In this document: in pieces, positions 1-11,500 of the stretch
Numbering within the stretch: the stretch's first letter is position 1
Layout of the letters: the number at the start of each line of letters is the position of its first letter
Origin: Melanocharis versteri
Lineage: Eukaryota > Chordata > Aves > Passeriformes > Melanocharitidae
Direction: 5' to 3'
DNA: 64,000 nt
NCBI GenBank assembly: GCA_013397845.1
Contig: VZTG01010524.1
Span: 21,769 to 85,768 of the forward strand
Made by a program: the position numbers and the translations under genes
The notes under the pieces: generated by a model
Databases searched by the model: none
Told to the model about the DNA's origin: nothing
What the model saw: the letters and a program-made list of their open reading frames with translations, nothing else

Positions 1-425
1 TGTTGATTCCCACAGGGATCCTGTGTTGATTCCCACAGTGATCCTGTGCTGATTCCCACAGGGATCCTGTGTTGATTCCCAGTGATCTTGTGTTGATTCC
101 CACAGGGATCCCATGTTGATTCCCACAGTGACCCTGTGTTGATTCCCACAGTGATCCTGTGCTGATTCCCACAGGGATCCCGTGTTGATTCCCAGGGTGA
201 TCCCGTGTTGATTCTCGGGGTGATCCCATGTTGATTCCCACAGTGATCCCATGTTGATTCTTGGAGTGATCCCGTGTTGATTCCCACAGGGATCCCACAT
301 TGATTCCCACAGTGATCCCATGTTGATTCCCACAGGGATCCCGTGTTGATTCCCACAGGGATCCCGTGTTGATTCTCGGGGTGATCCTGTGTTGATTCCC
401 ACAGGGATCCTGTATGGATTCCCAC
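1..425. repeat. 23-bp minisatellite, truncated by the window edge
   Basis: About 18 head-to-tail units built on TGTTGATTCCCACAGGGATC plus three bases, with variants (cagtgatc, tctcggggtgatc). Most intact units carry GGATCC or GTGATCC. The array begins before base 1, so its full size is unknown. Confidence 0.95.
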
Positions 426-1044
426 AGGAATTTCTCACAGATCTGCGTTTCCATCTTAAAATCCCAAATTTCTCGGAATTTCTCACAGATCTGCTTTTCC
501 AGCTTAAGTTTAATCCTGCCTTGGTCTAGGCCTAGTCCTTGAGGTCCTTGATCTCGAGCTTAGCTGCGTTAGGCTTGGCTCATCTCATAGGAGTTCTGGG
601 GAAGTGGGGATGTCTCCAGTTAGGCCAGGCCTTCTCCAGACCCGAGGGAGAACGGGATGGGATTCACGGGAATCTCTGAGACGTTTCGGTTGGGATTAAT
701 CATTCCTGAGGTGTGAGATGGGTGTTAATGATCCAGGAGCAGAATTCCAGGATCCAGGAATTCCAGTCCCTGCTGATGCCTCTGCACCAGCTCCGTGCTC
801 CGATCCCTGGGAAGGGCAGCTCTGCTCAGGCAGCCCGATAGGAAATTTTGGGAATTTTCTCCCGGCTCGGAAGTTGATTTTTCCCTAGCTCAGCCTCTTG
901 GATCCCACCTCATCTGCTGCAGAGGTGGAAAGCAGGAATTCCTTCGGGAGAGACAAAGGTCATCCCTAAATTCCTGTTCCTGGAAAGGCACCACCAGTCT
1001 CCTGGAAAAATGGGATGTGCTGACTGCCAATCGGGGATTCCCAA

Positions 1045-1175
1045 TCCCTGGCAGTGTCCCAGGCCAGGATGGACGGGGTTTGGAGCAGCCTGGGATTGTG
1101 GAAAATGTCCTTGCCCGGGGCTGGAATGGGATGATCCCGAAGGTCCCTTCCAACCCAAACCATTCCAGAATCACA
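1045..1175 (+). mobile_element. CR1 LINE fragment (3' part)
   Basis: It contains the CR1 3'-end motifs gatggacggggtttggagca and aaggtcccttccaacccaaa followed by ccattcc, in sense orientation. Confidence 0.85.
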
Positions 1176-4100
1176 TTTTCCCTTTTCCCTTCTTCCTCCT
1201 CCCCCTCCTCTCCCCTTCCCAGCGATTACCTGGTGCTCTCCCAGCAGATCCCAGCATTCCTTGCCCTCAATCCCAACAAAATCCGTTTGCCCGGAGCTGC
1301 TTTTGGAGCTGCTGCCAGGGAAGTGGCACAGAAAGGACCCCGTTATTCCCAAAAATAAGCGAGGCCCATAAACCAGGATGAACGGCACCTCCCTGGGGAC
1401 ATTTGGGGTTGGCTTTCGTGGCTGGGACATCAGCCAGGGAATGGAAATTCCAGAGGGCGTCCTCATCCTACCCCACGGGCTCCAGAGGGACGGGGAAAGG
1501 GGGGAAAAAGGGATCCAAACGGATCTTACAGCCTCGGGATAAAGTTGTTGTGTCCCCCTTCCCTTTGGCATTTCTGCTTTCTCGGGATGAGGAGGGAAAA
1601 GCGACATTCCCAGATCTTTTCCCCATGAGGAATTTTTATTTTCCAGCAAAACCCAGCACCGGGAAGAGGGAAGGCGATGATTGAGCGAGAGGAGTGGGTG
1701 GGATTTGATTGGACAGGCGGGATTTGATTGGAAAAGCGAGATTTGATCGGAAAAGTGGGAAGCCCAGGGAGGAGCCTCCATCCCTTCCAGGTGCTCCTGG
1801 GGTGGGATCGCAGGAATGAAGGGAAAAGCTGCGCCTATGGAGTTCCCAGGCTCCTGCATCCCTCGGGATAAAGCTATTCCTTGGATAAAAACTGAATGCC
1901 GAGAAGCTCAGTGCAGGAATTCCTGCTGAGGAAATTCAGGGAATGCTGATGTAACGGGATTTGCCGGCAGCTTTTCGAGGGATTTTTGGAGGGATTAAGT
2001 CTGCAGGGACAGGATAACCTCGACCTCTTCCTCCAGAACAGCTGGATTTGGGAGCTGGATCTGTCTGGGACAATTTCTGCCTTCCCTTGGACGCTCCTCC
2101 TGCTCCCAGAATTCCCAGCAGCACAAATTCCTCCTCAAAAATCCTCTCGGTGCTCCTGAGTGGCCAATTAATGGGGAAAAAGGGGATAGGGGGTAGGAAA
2201 TCCCAAAAAAGGCTGATCCAATTTATTTCAGGTGCTGGTTTGAGGATGGAATAAATTCCAGCTGCTCTGGACAGGTAAAGACTGAAAGAGGAGCTCTGAG
2301 GGAACAGCTCAGGTTGGAAAATCCCATCCTGGATATTCCGTTTTCCATCGAGGCAGGGATTCTAAAGGAAAAAATAAACGAAATATATATTCCTCTCTGT
2401 CCGTTAAACGGGTTCTGCAGGGTGACAGATTTTTGGGATTAAAAGGTGAAGGCTCGTGGGAATTTGCTAAAAGAGGAGGGAAATGTTGAATGTGGGAATC
2501 ATGAGGAGTTTTTGGCTCTGGGATTCACTGGGATGAAAAATTCCCAGTGGATTTTATCTTCTTTTTCATTGTCCTGAGCAGAATGTGCAGGGAATCCATG
2601 GAATAAATGGTGTTGAACTGGAGCAAATTTGGGATATTAATGCGGATTTTGGGATTCTCAGCATGGCACAAGTGGCACAAGTGGCCTTAAAAAGAGAGGA
2701 AATCCATGGATACTGATGAAAATATCCCTTTTTTTGGCCAGTTTAGGAAAAGAGGTGACACTTGAGGGCTGTCCCCTCCCGGCTTTGGGGCAGCAGCAGT
2801 TCAGGACATTCCTGCCCCCGGAATTCGCATCCGGGCTCTGGATTTTCCCAGCTCCCGCTGGATTTGGGCTTTGTTCATTTGCCTGATCCTGGTTTGGATC
2901 CCAGCTGGGGTTTGTTGGGATTTTTAAAATTCTCGTTCTTTCTGAGTCTCAAATCCTGCAAATTAGGGGTTCGTTCCCCTCCTTTCTCCGTACCCTATGG
3001 ATATCTCATCCTGGGACCTCCATCCCTGTTTTTCTGGCATTCCAAGGGATCCAAATCCCCTCCAAAGCGGCGGCTGCTTCACTCCCAGCAGCTCCCAGCC
3101 ATTCCCAACTCCTGGATCCCCACCTGGGCACTCCTGGAAGCAAAGCTGCTTCTTTCACTGCCTGGGAATCTCCAGATTCCCCAAAATCGGCACAACCGAA
3201 TGCTTTTAGCCAGGCCGCTCCCTGGAATTTATTTTTCTTTTTTGGATCAGGTTGGTTTGGGATTGTTTTCCCAAGGGAAAGCTTTGCCCAGCCGGAGCCA
3301 AATGTGCCTTGGATCAGGAAGGCATCACAAGGAAAATATTCCCGTGAATCCCTTTAACCTGGGACGGCCGGGCTGGGAAGAGGAGCAGGGAAGCTCTGCC
3401 TTAAAATCAGGAGATCCAGGGCAGGAAAATCCAAGGAAAAAACAGGAAAACGCGGTGTCAGGGAGATAAAATTCCTCGGAAGATCCAAAGGCGCGCTGGG
3501 TTTTCCAGCCCCGGGTGTTGGTTCTGCCCCACCTGCCGTCCCTGGATCCCAAATCCGAGGGTTCCGGGGCTGGATAATCCTCAGTCCCCGGGGATCTCCC
3601 AGCCCCACGGAGGCACTGAAATGTCCCCGCAAGGGGTTGGGACAGAGGGAATGACGAGTTCCGGATCCCCAGCTCCCAGCCCGCTTCTCCCTGGATGTTT
3701 AATGGGATTTATCCAGCACCACTCCGCAATTTTCCTAAAAGCTTTTGAGAACTGATATCTTCAAAACCCAGGATTCAGTGAAAAATCTCTGTTTAAATCC
3801 ATAAATATTTTTAAATTCACATTTCAACCCCTCTGACCAAGGGGAAACCCACAAAGTCAGGTCTAAATAGATTTTTTTATCATATAAACCATTTTTTGGG
3901 AGAGAGGAGAGAACGTGGAGTGGGTTTTGGTGGATTTTTTTAAGGATCAAGCAGGTTTAGGAACTTAAACCTGAGCTGAGCTCGGAGCTTTGCCTCTGCC
4001 CAGCTCCAGGCCCAGCACTTGGAGATTTTTCCCTTTTATTTCTGGGAATGAAAATTCTGTGCATCCCTCCAAGCACAGCCGGAGGAGCCGGGGGCCGAGC

Positions 4101-4673
4101 GTGCTTGGGATGAATCCCTCGGAATTCCTGAGGTCCCATCCCTCTAAATCCAGCCTAACTCCTCCGGCTTTGGCGGCATCGCTCCGGCTTTGTACGGATC
4201 CCAGCGCCAGCGGGAGCTGACCCCGAGCTTTTCTGTTCCCAGTCCAAGCCGAAATGAGGGATGGTGCCTTAAATGCGGACAGGCCAAACATCCGGGAAGG
4301 GCTGGAATTGTTCCCATTAACGTGGACGCGGTTTGGAAGCGGCTCCCGCTTGTGAAGGGCTTTCAGCCTGGATTCGTCCCAAGGACACGAAAACCCAACT
4401 CCTGTTTTACTCGCAGCCCCTTATCAGATGGAACTCCGCAGCTGCGCGCCCGTGGCCCCGCTCCTCTCGCTGGGAGCCCGCCAGGAAATCGAATCCCGGG
4501 TTATTTGGGAGCTGGGATTCATTAACCCTCGTTATGTCGTTCGGAGGGAGTTTCTGTCGGGAGTTAATTGGCGCTCAGCTGGTTCCTGTTACTGGCTTGG
4601 CAAAGGGAATGAGCTGGGAAGGAGGGAAGGAACCTGGATTCGGGATAGGGACGGCTTGGGGAGTGCAGGGAAA

Positions 4674-5010
4674 TCATGGAATGGGTTGGGTTGGAAGGGA
4701 TCCTGGGGATCATCCCATTCCAACCCATTCCATGGGCAGGGACGCCTCCCGCTGTCCCAAGGTGCTCCAGCCTGGCCTTGGACACTTCCAGGGATCCAGG
4801 GGCAGCCACAGCAAATCTGGGAATTCCAGCCCAGCCCCTCCCCACCCTCCCAGCCAGGAATTCCTTCCCAATATCCCATCCATCCCTGCCCTCTCGCAGT
4901 GGGAAGCCATTCCCTGTGTCCTGTCCCTCCAGCCCTTGTCCCCAGTCCCTCTCCAGCTCTCCTGGAGCCCCTTCAGGCCCTGCAAGGGGCTCTGAGCTCT
5001 CCCTGGAGCA
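4674..5010 (-). mobile_element. CR1 LINE fragment
   Basis: Antisense CR1: it starts atcatggaatgggttgggtt, continues through ggatccaggggcagccacag, and ends in the tctcctggagccccttcagg block. Confidence 0.88.
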
Positions 5011-5428
5011 GATCTGGGGAGCTGCTGTCGGCTCCCAGCCCTGCCCGGGGCAGATCCCTCAGACATTCCTGGGATTCAGGCGGGATTTTAGGGAGCCTGA
5101 TGCCTGTGGGTGGAACCTCCGTGCAGAGGAGGGAGCAGCACGGGGGGTTGTAATCCCCGAGAGGAGAGGAGTCCTTGGCGTTAGATTATTTACTGGGAAT
5201 GTTTTCCTGCCGGACAGCAGCCTCATCCCTGCAATCCGGGGTGCTCCATCCCGAAATTGCCGGTTCCACGCGCCTGCCGGGATCAGTCCCGGGCCGCGCT
5301 TCCTCCGCCTCACCCACGGGTGACGATCCCGCAGGGCAAACCGGGGTTCTCGGGGCGAGGCCGAGGGAATTGTGGACTCACACGAGGGACTGGAACTGGA
5401 ATCTGACCTCCCCGCCCCCTCCCCGCAG

Positions 5429-5534
5429 GTGGATGCCGACGATGTCATCACCAAGGAGGAGCAGATCTTCCTCCTGCTGAAGGCCAAGGCCAAGTGCGAG
5501 CGCCACCTGAAAGCCAAGGTGCCCAAGGTGCACG
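5429..5534 (+). CDS. PTH1R: PTH1R exon E1 (start of mature ectodomain)
   Basis: The exon follows a pyrimidine-rich acceptor (ccgccccctccccgcag) and ends before GTGAGT. It enters in phase 0 and leaves one base (phase 1). The translation begins VDADDVITKEEQIFLL and carries the first ectodomain cysteine in AKCERHL. VDADDV is the conserved start of the mature receptor just after the signal peptide; this segment forms the N-terminal helix that packs against bound hormone (family knowledge). The preceding exon must supply the start codon and signal peptide, and I cannot find it upstream. Confidence 0.95.
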
Positions 5535-8500
5535 GTGAGTGTTCCCGAATCCCGGGGCTGGGGCGTTCCCGAATCCCGGGGGCTGGAGCGTTCCTAANGA
5601 ATTGGTTTTTCAGGATAGGCCATGGGGAAGAGGTTTCCGCGCTCGGGTTTGGAAAGCAAAGTCGTCCCAGGCTTGTTCTGCTCCAGAATTCCAAACGCCG
5701 AGGGTTCGGGAGGATGCAGAAGTTGTGGAATTATAGCCCTGACTGTTTTACCCGATGCCCAGGAGAGCATCAACCACCAGCTCCTCTGGGATCGCAGAAT
5801 TCCAGCATGGTTTGGGATGGAAGGGNACTCCTCCCAACCCTTCCCCTCGGCCCCCCACGTGGAGCTGGGAGCAGGGATTGAGGGAAGGAGGCAGCTGGAG
5901 CATCCCAAGGAATTGGTTTTTCAGGATAGGCCATGGGGAAGAGGTTTCCGCGCTCGGGTTTGGAAAGCAAAGTCGTCCCAGGCTTGTTCTGCTCCAGAAT
6001 TCCAAACGCCGAGGGTTCGGGAGGATGCAGAAGTTGTGGAATTATAGCCCTGACTGTTTTACCCAATGCCCAGGAGAGCATCAACCACCAGCTCTCTCGG
6101 GATCACAGAATTCCAGCATGGTTTGGGATGGAAGGGACCTTAAAGATCCCATTCCAGGCCATTCCAAGAGCAGGGACACCTCCCACTGTCCCAGGCTGCT
6201 TCAGCCTGGCCTTGGACACTGCCAGGGATCCAGGGGCAGCCACAGCAAATCTGGGAATTCCGTCCCAGCCAGGAATTCCTTCCCCATATCCCGTCCATCC
6301 CTGCCCTCTGGCAGTGGAAGCCATTCCCTGTGTCCTGTCCCTCCATCCCTTGTCCCCAGTCCCTCTCCAGCTCTCCTGGAGCCCCTTCAGGCCCTGGAAG
6401 GGGCTCTGAGCTCTCCCTGGAGCCTTCTCTTGTCCAGGTGAACATTCCCAGCTCTCCCAGCCTGGCTCCAGAGGGACTCCAGCCCTGAAGCAGCTCCGGG
6501 GCCTCCTCTGGACTTGTTCCAGATGAGAGCCGCTAATCCCAGCCCCAAAAACCCTCTGCAACCAGTGATAAGGAAAGCAAATATCACTCCGAGACCTCTC
6601 TCCCTCCACACTCACTCTGCTTGGAAGGGCCCGAGCTCAGCTGAGCCTCCTCCTTCCACTTCTTCCCATTTTGGGCTGGGAAGTCGCTCTTTCCAGCTGG
6701 GGCAGGGGGCAGGAGGAAGGAGAGAACTGTCTCATGTGGGGAGCAAAGCCCTCACTCCCCCCCGGCTCCTTTCCTCACGTTCCCAAGCGTTAATTCCCGG
6801 TGAGCTGAGGGACCCCGCGCCCCCCAGGGTGGGTGTCCCATCCCACTTCCCTCCGTTTCCCAGGAAAACGGGACCAGCCACGGTGTTCCTGCAGCTCGGC
6901 CCTCTCCTCCCCCAGGGAATGCTGCGGGAAAAGCGGGAGGCAGGGAAAGACCCCCAAGCCCAGCTTTGCCACCTGCCCGCCTTCGGGGAGGCCAGCGAGG
7001 GGCCACGAAATCCCGGCTTTCCTCTGATCCCAAGCCTCCTGTTTTCCATCAGAAAACCTCAAGCCACATCCTCTGCCGCTCCTTTGTCCCCTGGCCGCCC
7101 CGTGCCCAATTAGCAGCTCGTTAATGAGCACATGTGCGGAGGCACTTCCTGCTGGTGTCTCGCTGCCCACCTGCTCCTGCTCCCACGCCCCTTTTCCAGC
7201 TTTTCGGAGGCAGCGTTTGGGATGGATCGCCCTTGGCTGTGGGCAGGGATTGGGGTGTGACTGACAGCCGGATTTCGGGGTCTTTCCCTGCGAGCTGAGC
7301 AAAGGGAGCAGATCCCAGGGATTCGGAGACGCGGGTTTGGTGCTGGTTCGAGACCCGGGCCTGGGACTGGAACAGAAAAATTCCAGCACGCGGTGGTTTG
7401 ATCCCATGGACGCAAACCCTGCCTCTGGAAAAAGCCGTTCTGAGCTCCTCAGGCTTCCTGCTCCATTCCCTACAGCAAATCCCATCCCAAACAGTCCATC
7501 CAAATAGGGCATCCTAAGCCCTAAACACCCCGGCCCTCATTAAATCCATATTTTCTCCAGCTGCTTCCGTCTTCTCCCGGTTTCTGTTCTCAGTCCTTGT
7601 GGATCAACAGTGCAGATGTGGCCCAAGAGGAGGAATCACCTGGATTTTAAAGGGAAAGAGGGGAATTAGACCCAATTAACCTGCACTAATGAAAAGGCAG
7701 AATGAATTCCCACTCAACCTTTCCCAAGGAATGTTTTTTTTAGGATTTAGCCCCCCTCCGGAAATTCCCTCCAGGGGCTCCCAAACAAGGCAGGGATTTG
7801 CCAGACTGTCCCTGAGGTGGTCTAAGGAGTTCGTGGTCCCAACAAAGGGTTTCCAATTTGGAAAAGCTCTTCCCACTTTTCAGAGGAGCAGCCATCCACA
7901 GATTTTGGGATTTCAGATGCCCTGGGACACAAGGAAAGTGGCTGGATCCAGCCCTTTCCTCCTTGGATGATCCGGGATTTGGGATGTGGTGTCTGTTCCG
8001 CTGATCAGGGGCATCCAGACCTGTGAGGATCTCATCCCGTTACCTCTTCCCTCACTGCAGATCCCAAAGAAAAACCTGGGAAGGGCAGCAATCTTCGCAA
8101 TCGTGGTGCTCCAGCTCCTATTTGCAGATAGGATTCAAAAGGAAAAATTTGTGAGGAAAAGTAGGGTTGCTTTGGAGCAAAATAAATCCCGGGTGTTGTT
8201 TCCAGTTGTTTTCCACGGTCAAATCCGTGCTGGGTTTGTCATTCCAGAGAAGGGAAAGGGACAGGCCCACAACGAGGCAGCAGTTCTGGGGAGATCCTCA
8301 GGAAAACACATCCCACTGTTATCCGAGGATGGGATTTCTCCAGCCTTTCTTGGGGAGTTTGTGGTGAGGGAAAAGATCTGCGTTCAGCTCTGCTGGAAGG
8401 GATCTGCCTGGAGAGCCAGAATCCCTCTGGGATCGTCCTAGAGAGCCAGAATCCCTCTGGGATCGTCCTGGAGAGCCAGAATCCCTCTGGGATCATCCTG

Positions 8501-11500
8501 GAGCGGCTCCAGTGGAGGGCCAACCCTGCCAACGGCCCGGTGCTGTCGGATGTTTGGGAAAGGAGAAAGCTCCTACTCAAAATTCCTGACCCAAGGCAGC
8601 AACTTGAGGACTTGAGGGGGATCTCTCCAGTAATCCTCCTCACTGCAGGGGTCGTAGGAAAAGAGTCTTTGACCCCATTCTGGAAGGTGGGAACGTGTCC
8701 TGGCTGGCAGGGCTGATGTTCCGAAGGAAAGTCTTAGGGAACAAAAGGGTTAAAAGCCTCTGAAATCCCAAACTTTCCTCATCCGCTGTTTATGTGTAAA
8801 AACTCCAAGTTCCCTTTTCTCCCCTCTGAAGGGGCTCGGTTTCGGTTTTACGGGAGGCTGAGGTCCCTCCTCTCCTCCAGGACGGCTCACGGGGGTGCTC
8901 TGGCCCCCGGCCACCTCCCCGTGTCCCTGAGCCCCGGCTCCCGGTCCATGTGGCTCCCACGTGGATCCGTGCCACGGGAGCTGAGGCTGAGCCGCTCCGG
9001 GAGCTTCCCAAGAGCCCCGTCAGGATTCGTGCGTCATCTCCACCTTTGGCTGAGCCACTGAGGGCTGGAGACCCAAAACACGAAACCAGAAAAACCCCAG
9101 AACCCTTCCCCCCACCGGCGTTTGGTTTCCTCCTTTTCTCTTGTTTTTCCCCTCCCCTTTTTCCCTTAAATTTAGTTTCCAGATGAAAGCCTTCGGGAAA
9201 GAACAGGAAACCCGAAAATTTCTCTTCTCCCGACACAAATATTCCATCCCAGCCCTGGTGGGCAGCTGATGCCACCCCAAAGTTAAACCTGGAAGGGGAT
9301 GAAGTGAAATTCCCAGCCCTGAGCCATCAGACCTGATTTTTTTTTTTTTTTTAATCCATGAATTAAAAGCTTGTCTTTCCCTGGTTTGGAAAAGGAGATG
9401 GGACATTTTGTGGGGAAAGAAGAGGGATTTTTGCACAACCCTGTCATTAGCAAAGGCCATGGGCAACCCTCTCTCCGAGCCTGAGGTGTTGCAGCTCCAA
9501 ACTGGGTTGTTTTTTTAATAAATAAACCTGTTTTCCTGGGAAAGGTGTTATTTTTAGTTGGGAATCTGGGTCTATTTACCTGGGTTGAGCATCCCAGTTT
9601 GGCTTCATCGTCCCTAAAGGACCTAGGCCTGATTCCAGGCTCTCGCTGGGCTTGAGGAACCCCAAAATCGGCTCCCGGTTTCCTCTCCGGAGGCTCCAGC
9701 ACCATTCCCTCACGCCAGGAGCTCCGAGGTTGGGAGAAGCCTCACGTGCCTCGGAAATTAAGGGAGACGGAGGCATCCTAAGCCCTAAACACCCCAGCCC
9801 TCTATAAATCCGTGTTTTCTCCAGCTGCTTCCATCTTCTCCCAGTTTCTGTTCTCAGTCCTTGTGGATCAACGGCGCAGATGTGGCCCAAATTCCACAAA
9901 AAACCAAACCAGTCCTTGTGGAAGTATTCCCAGCACAGTTCTGGCTTGGAAAAGCTGTCACTGCCCCAGTGGACATCAGCTGGGTGGTCAGCACGGACCA
10001 GGAGAGCTTTGAGGATGGAATCGTGGACCAGGAGACCTTTTAGGATTGAATTATGGACCAGGAGATCTTTGAGGATGGAATTATGGACCAGGAGATCTTT
10101 TAGGATGGAATCGTGGACCAGGAGAGCTTTTAGGATCGAATTATGGACCAGGAGATCTTTTAGGATGGAATCGTGGACCAGGAGAGCTGTTAGGATGGAA
10201 TTATCGACCAGGCGAGCTTTGAGGATGGAATCGTAGACCAGGAGACCTTTTAGGATCGAATTATGGACCAGGAGAGCTGTTAGGATGGAATTATCGACCA
10301 GGCGAGCTTTGAGGATGGAATCGTAGACCAGGAGACCTTTTAGGATGGAATCGCAGACCAGATTGTTCTCCTGGAGTGTGAGGAAGTTCAGAGTCGTGGA
10401 TATGGATCATGATGGACTTGAAGGAGCTGAAAATGGGATGTGGCCTCTACCTGCAAAGTTCTATGGGCCAAGAATTCCCAGTCCTATTGAGGGATGTCCA
10501 TGGAGCGGCCAAATAGGTCTTGGAATACATGGGAGGAATGGATCTTGGGAATTACGAGAGGCACAAGTGGTCTGTGGGTTAGATTTGTAAAGGAGCACGG
10601 AGAAAGGGTGGAAAACATTCCAACGGGTGGCTGGACTCTAACGCTAATTATCAGCCTTATTTTAACGATGGATCCGAGCGATATCACCCCCTCTCAGAGG
10701 GAGGCCGGAGGGGTTTGGAAGGACGGGATGTGCTGGAATGAGGGAAGAACGGGATGTGCCAGGTCGGGAGTTTCCGATGGGATGTCGGAGGTTGTGTTTC
10801 TGCTCCCGGGTTGGGAGTGCGGGGGGTGGGTGGGCAGTGTCTGGAGCTGGCTGCTGAGGTCAGGGAGGTGTCTCTGGAGCTGGGTCATGGAACCAGCCGG
10901 CGGCATTCCTGGCCTTATGGCTTCCCGTTCTCCCCGGGCTGAGCCAGACGTGTGACTCGGAACAGCTCCCGGCCCCCGTGCCCGTCCCCTGCCCTGCTCC
11001 TCCAGGGCCGAGCAGGGAAGGGCTGCTCTCCCCAGGAAACGCTGGGGTGGAGACCAGCCGAGGCCTTGGAGCAGCGACAGGCAGAGGCTGCCTCCATCCA
11101 CGGCCACGGAACTTCTGGAGGGCTGGGTCCAGTGGAGCTGAGCAAGGGCCTGGAGCATCTCCGTGCCCAGGACAGGCTGGGAGAGCTGGGGCTGTTCAGC
11201 CTGGAGAGGAGCCCCAGCTGAGAGGGGCCCTCAGCCCTGGCTGTCTCTGGCTGTCCCTGGGTGTCCCTGGCTGTCCCTGGCTGTCCCTGGATGTCTCTCT
11301 GTCCCTATCTGTCCCTGGCTGTCCCTGNNNNNNNNNNNNNNNNNNNNNNNNNNNNNNNNNNNNNNNNNNNNNNNNNNNNNNNNNNNNNNNNNNNNNNNNN
11401 NNNNNNNNNNNNNNNNNNNNNNNNNNNNNNNNNNNNNNNNNNNNNNNNNNNNNNNNNNNNNNNNNNNNNNNNNNNNNNNNNNNNNNNNNNNNNNNNNNNN

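Larger units (their letters stand above)
426..5428. other. Upstream/first-intron DNA of PTH1R, no exon supported
   Basis: This stretch should lie between the missing signal-peptide exon and E1, or include that exon. I looked for a start codon followed by a hydrophobic leader and a phase-0 donor and found none convincing. It holds CR1 fragments at about 1045-1175 and 4674-5010, an AT-richer patch at 3720-3960, and otherwise unremarkable sequence. The long overlapping open frames here follow the high GC content and CR1 pieces, not genes. Confidence 0.7.

Noticed and set aside
4428..4500. MELRSCAPVAPLLSLGA as a possible PTH1R signal-peptide exon
   Set aside because: The leader is not hydrophobic enough and there is no phase-0 donor after it.
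1..5428. MYL3, the gene upstream of PTH1R in human
   Set aside because: I found no EF-hand exon on either strand in this part.
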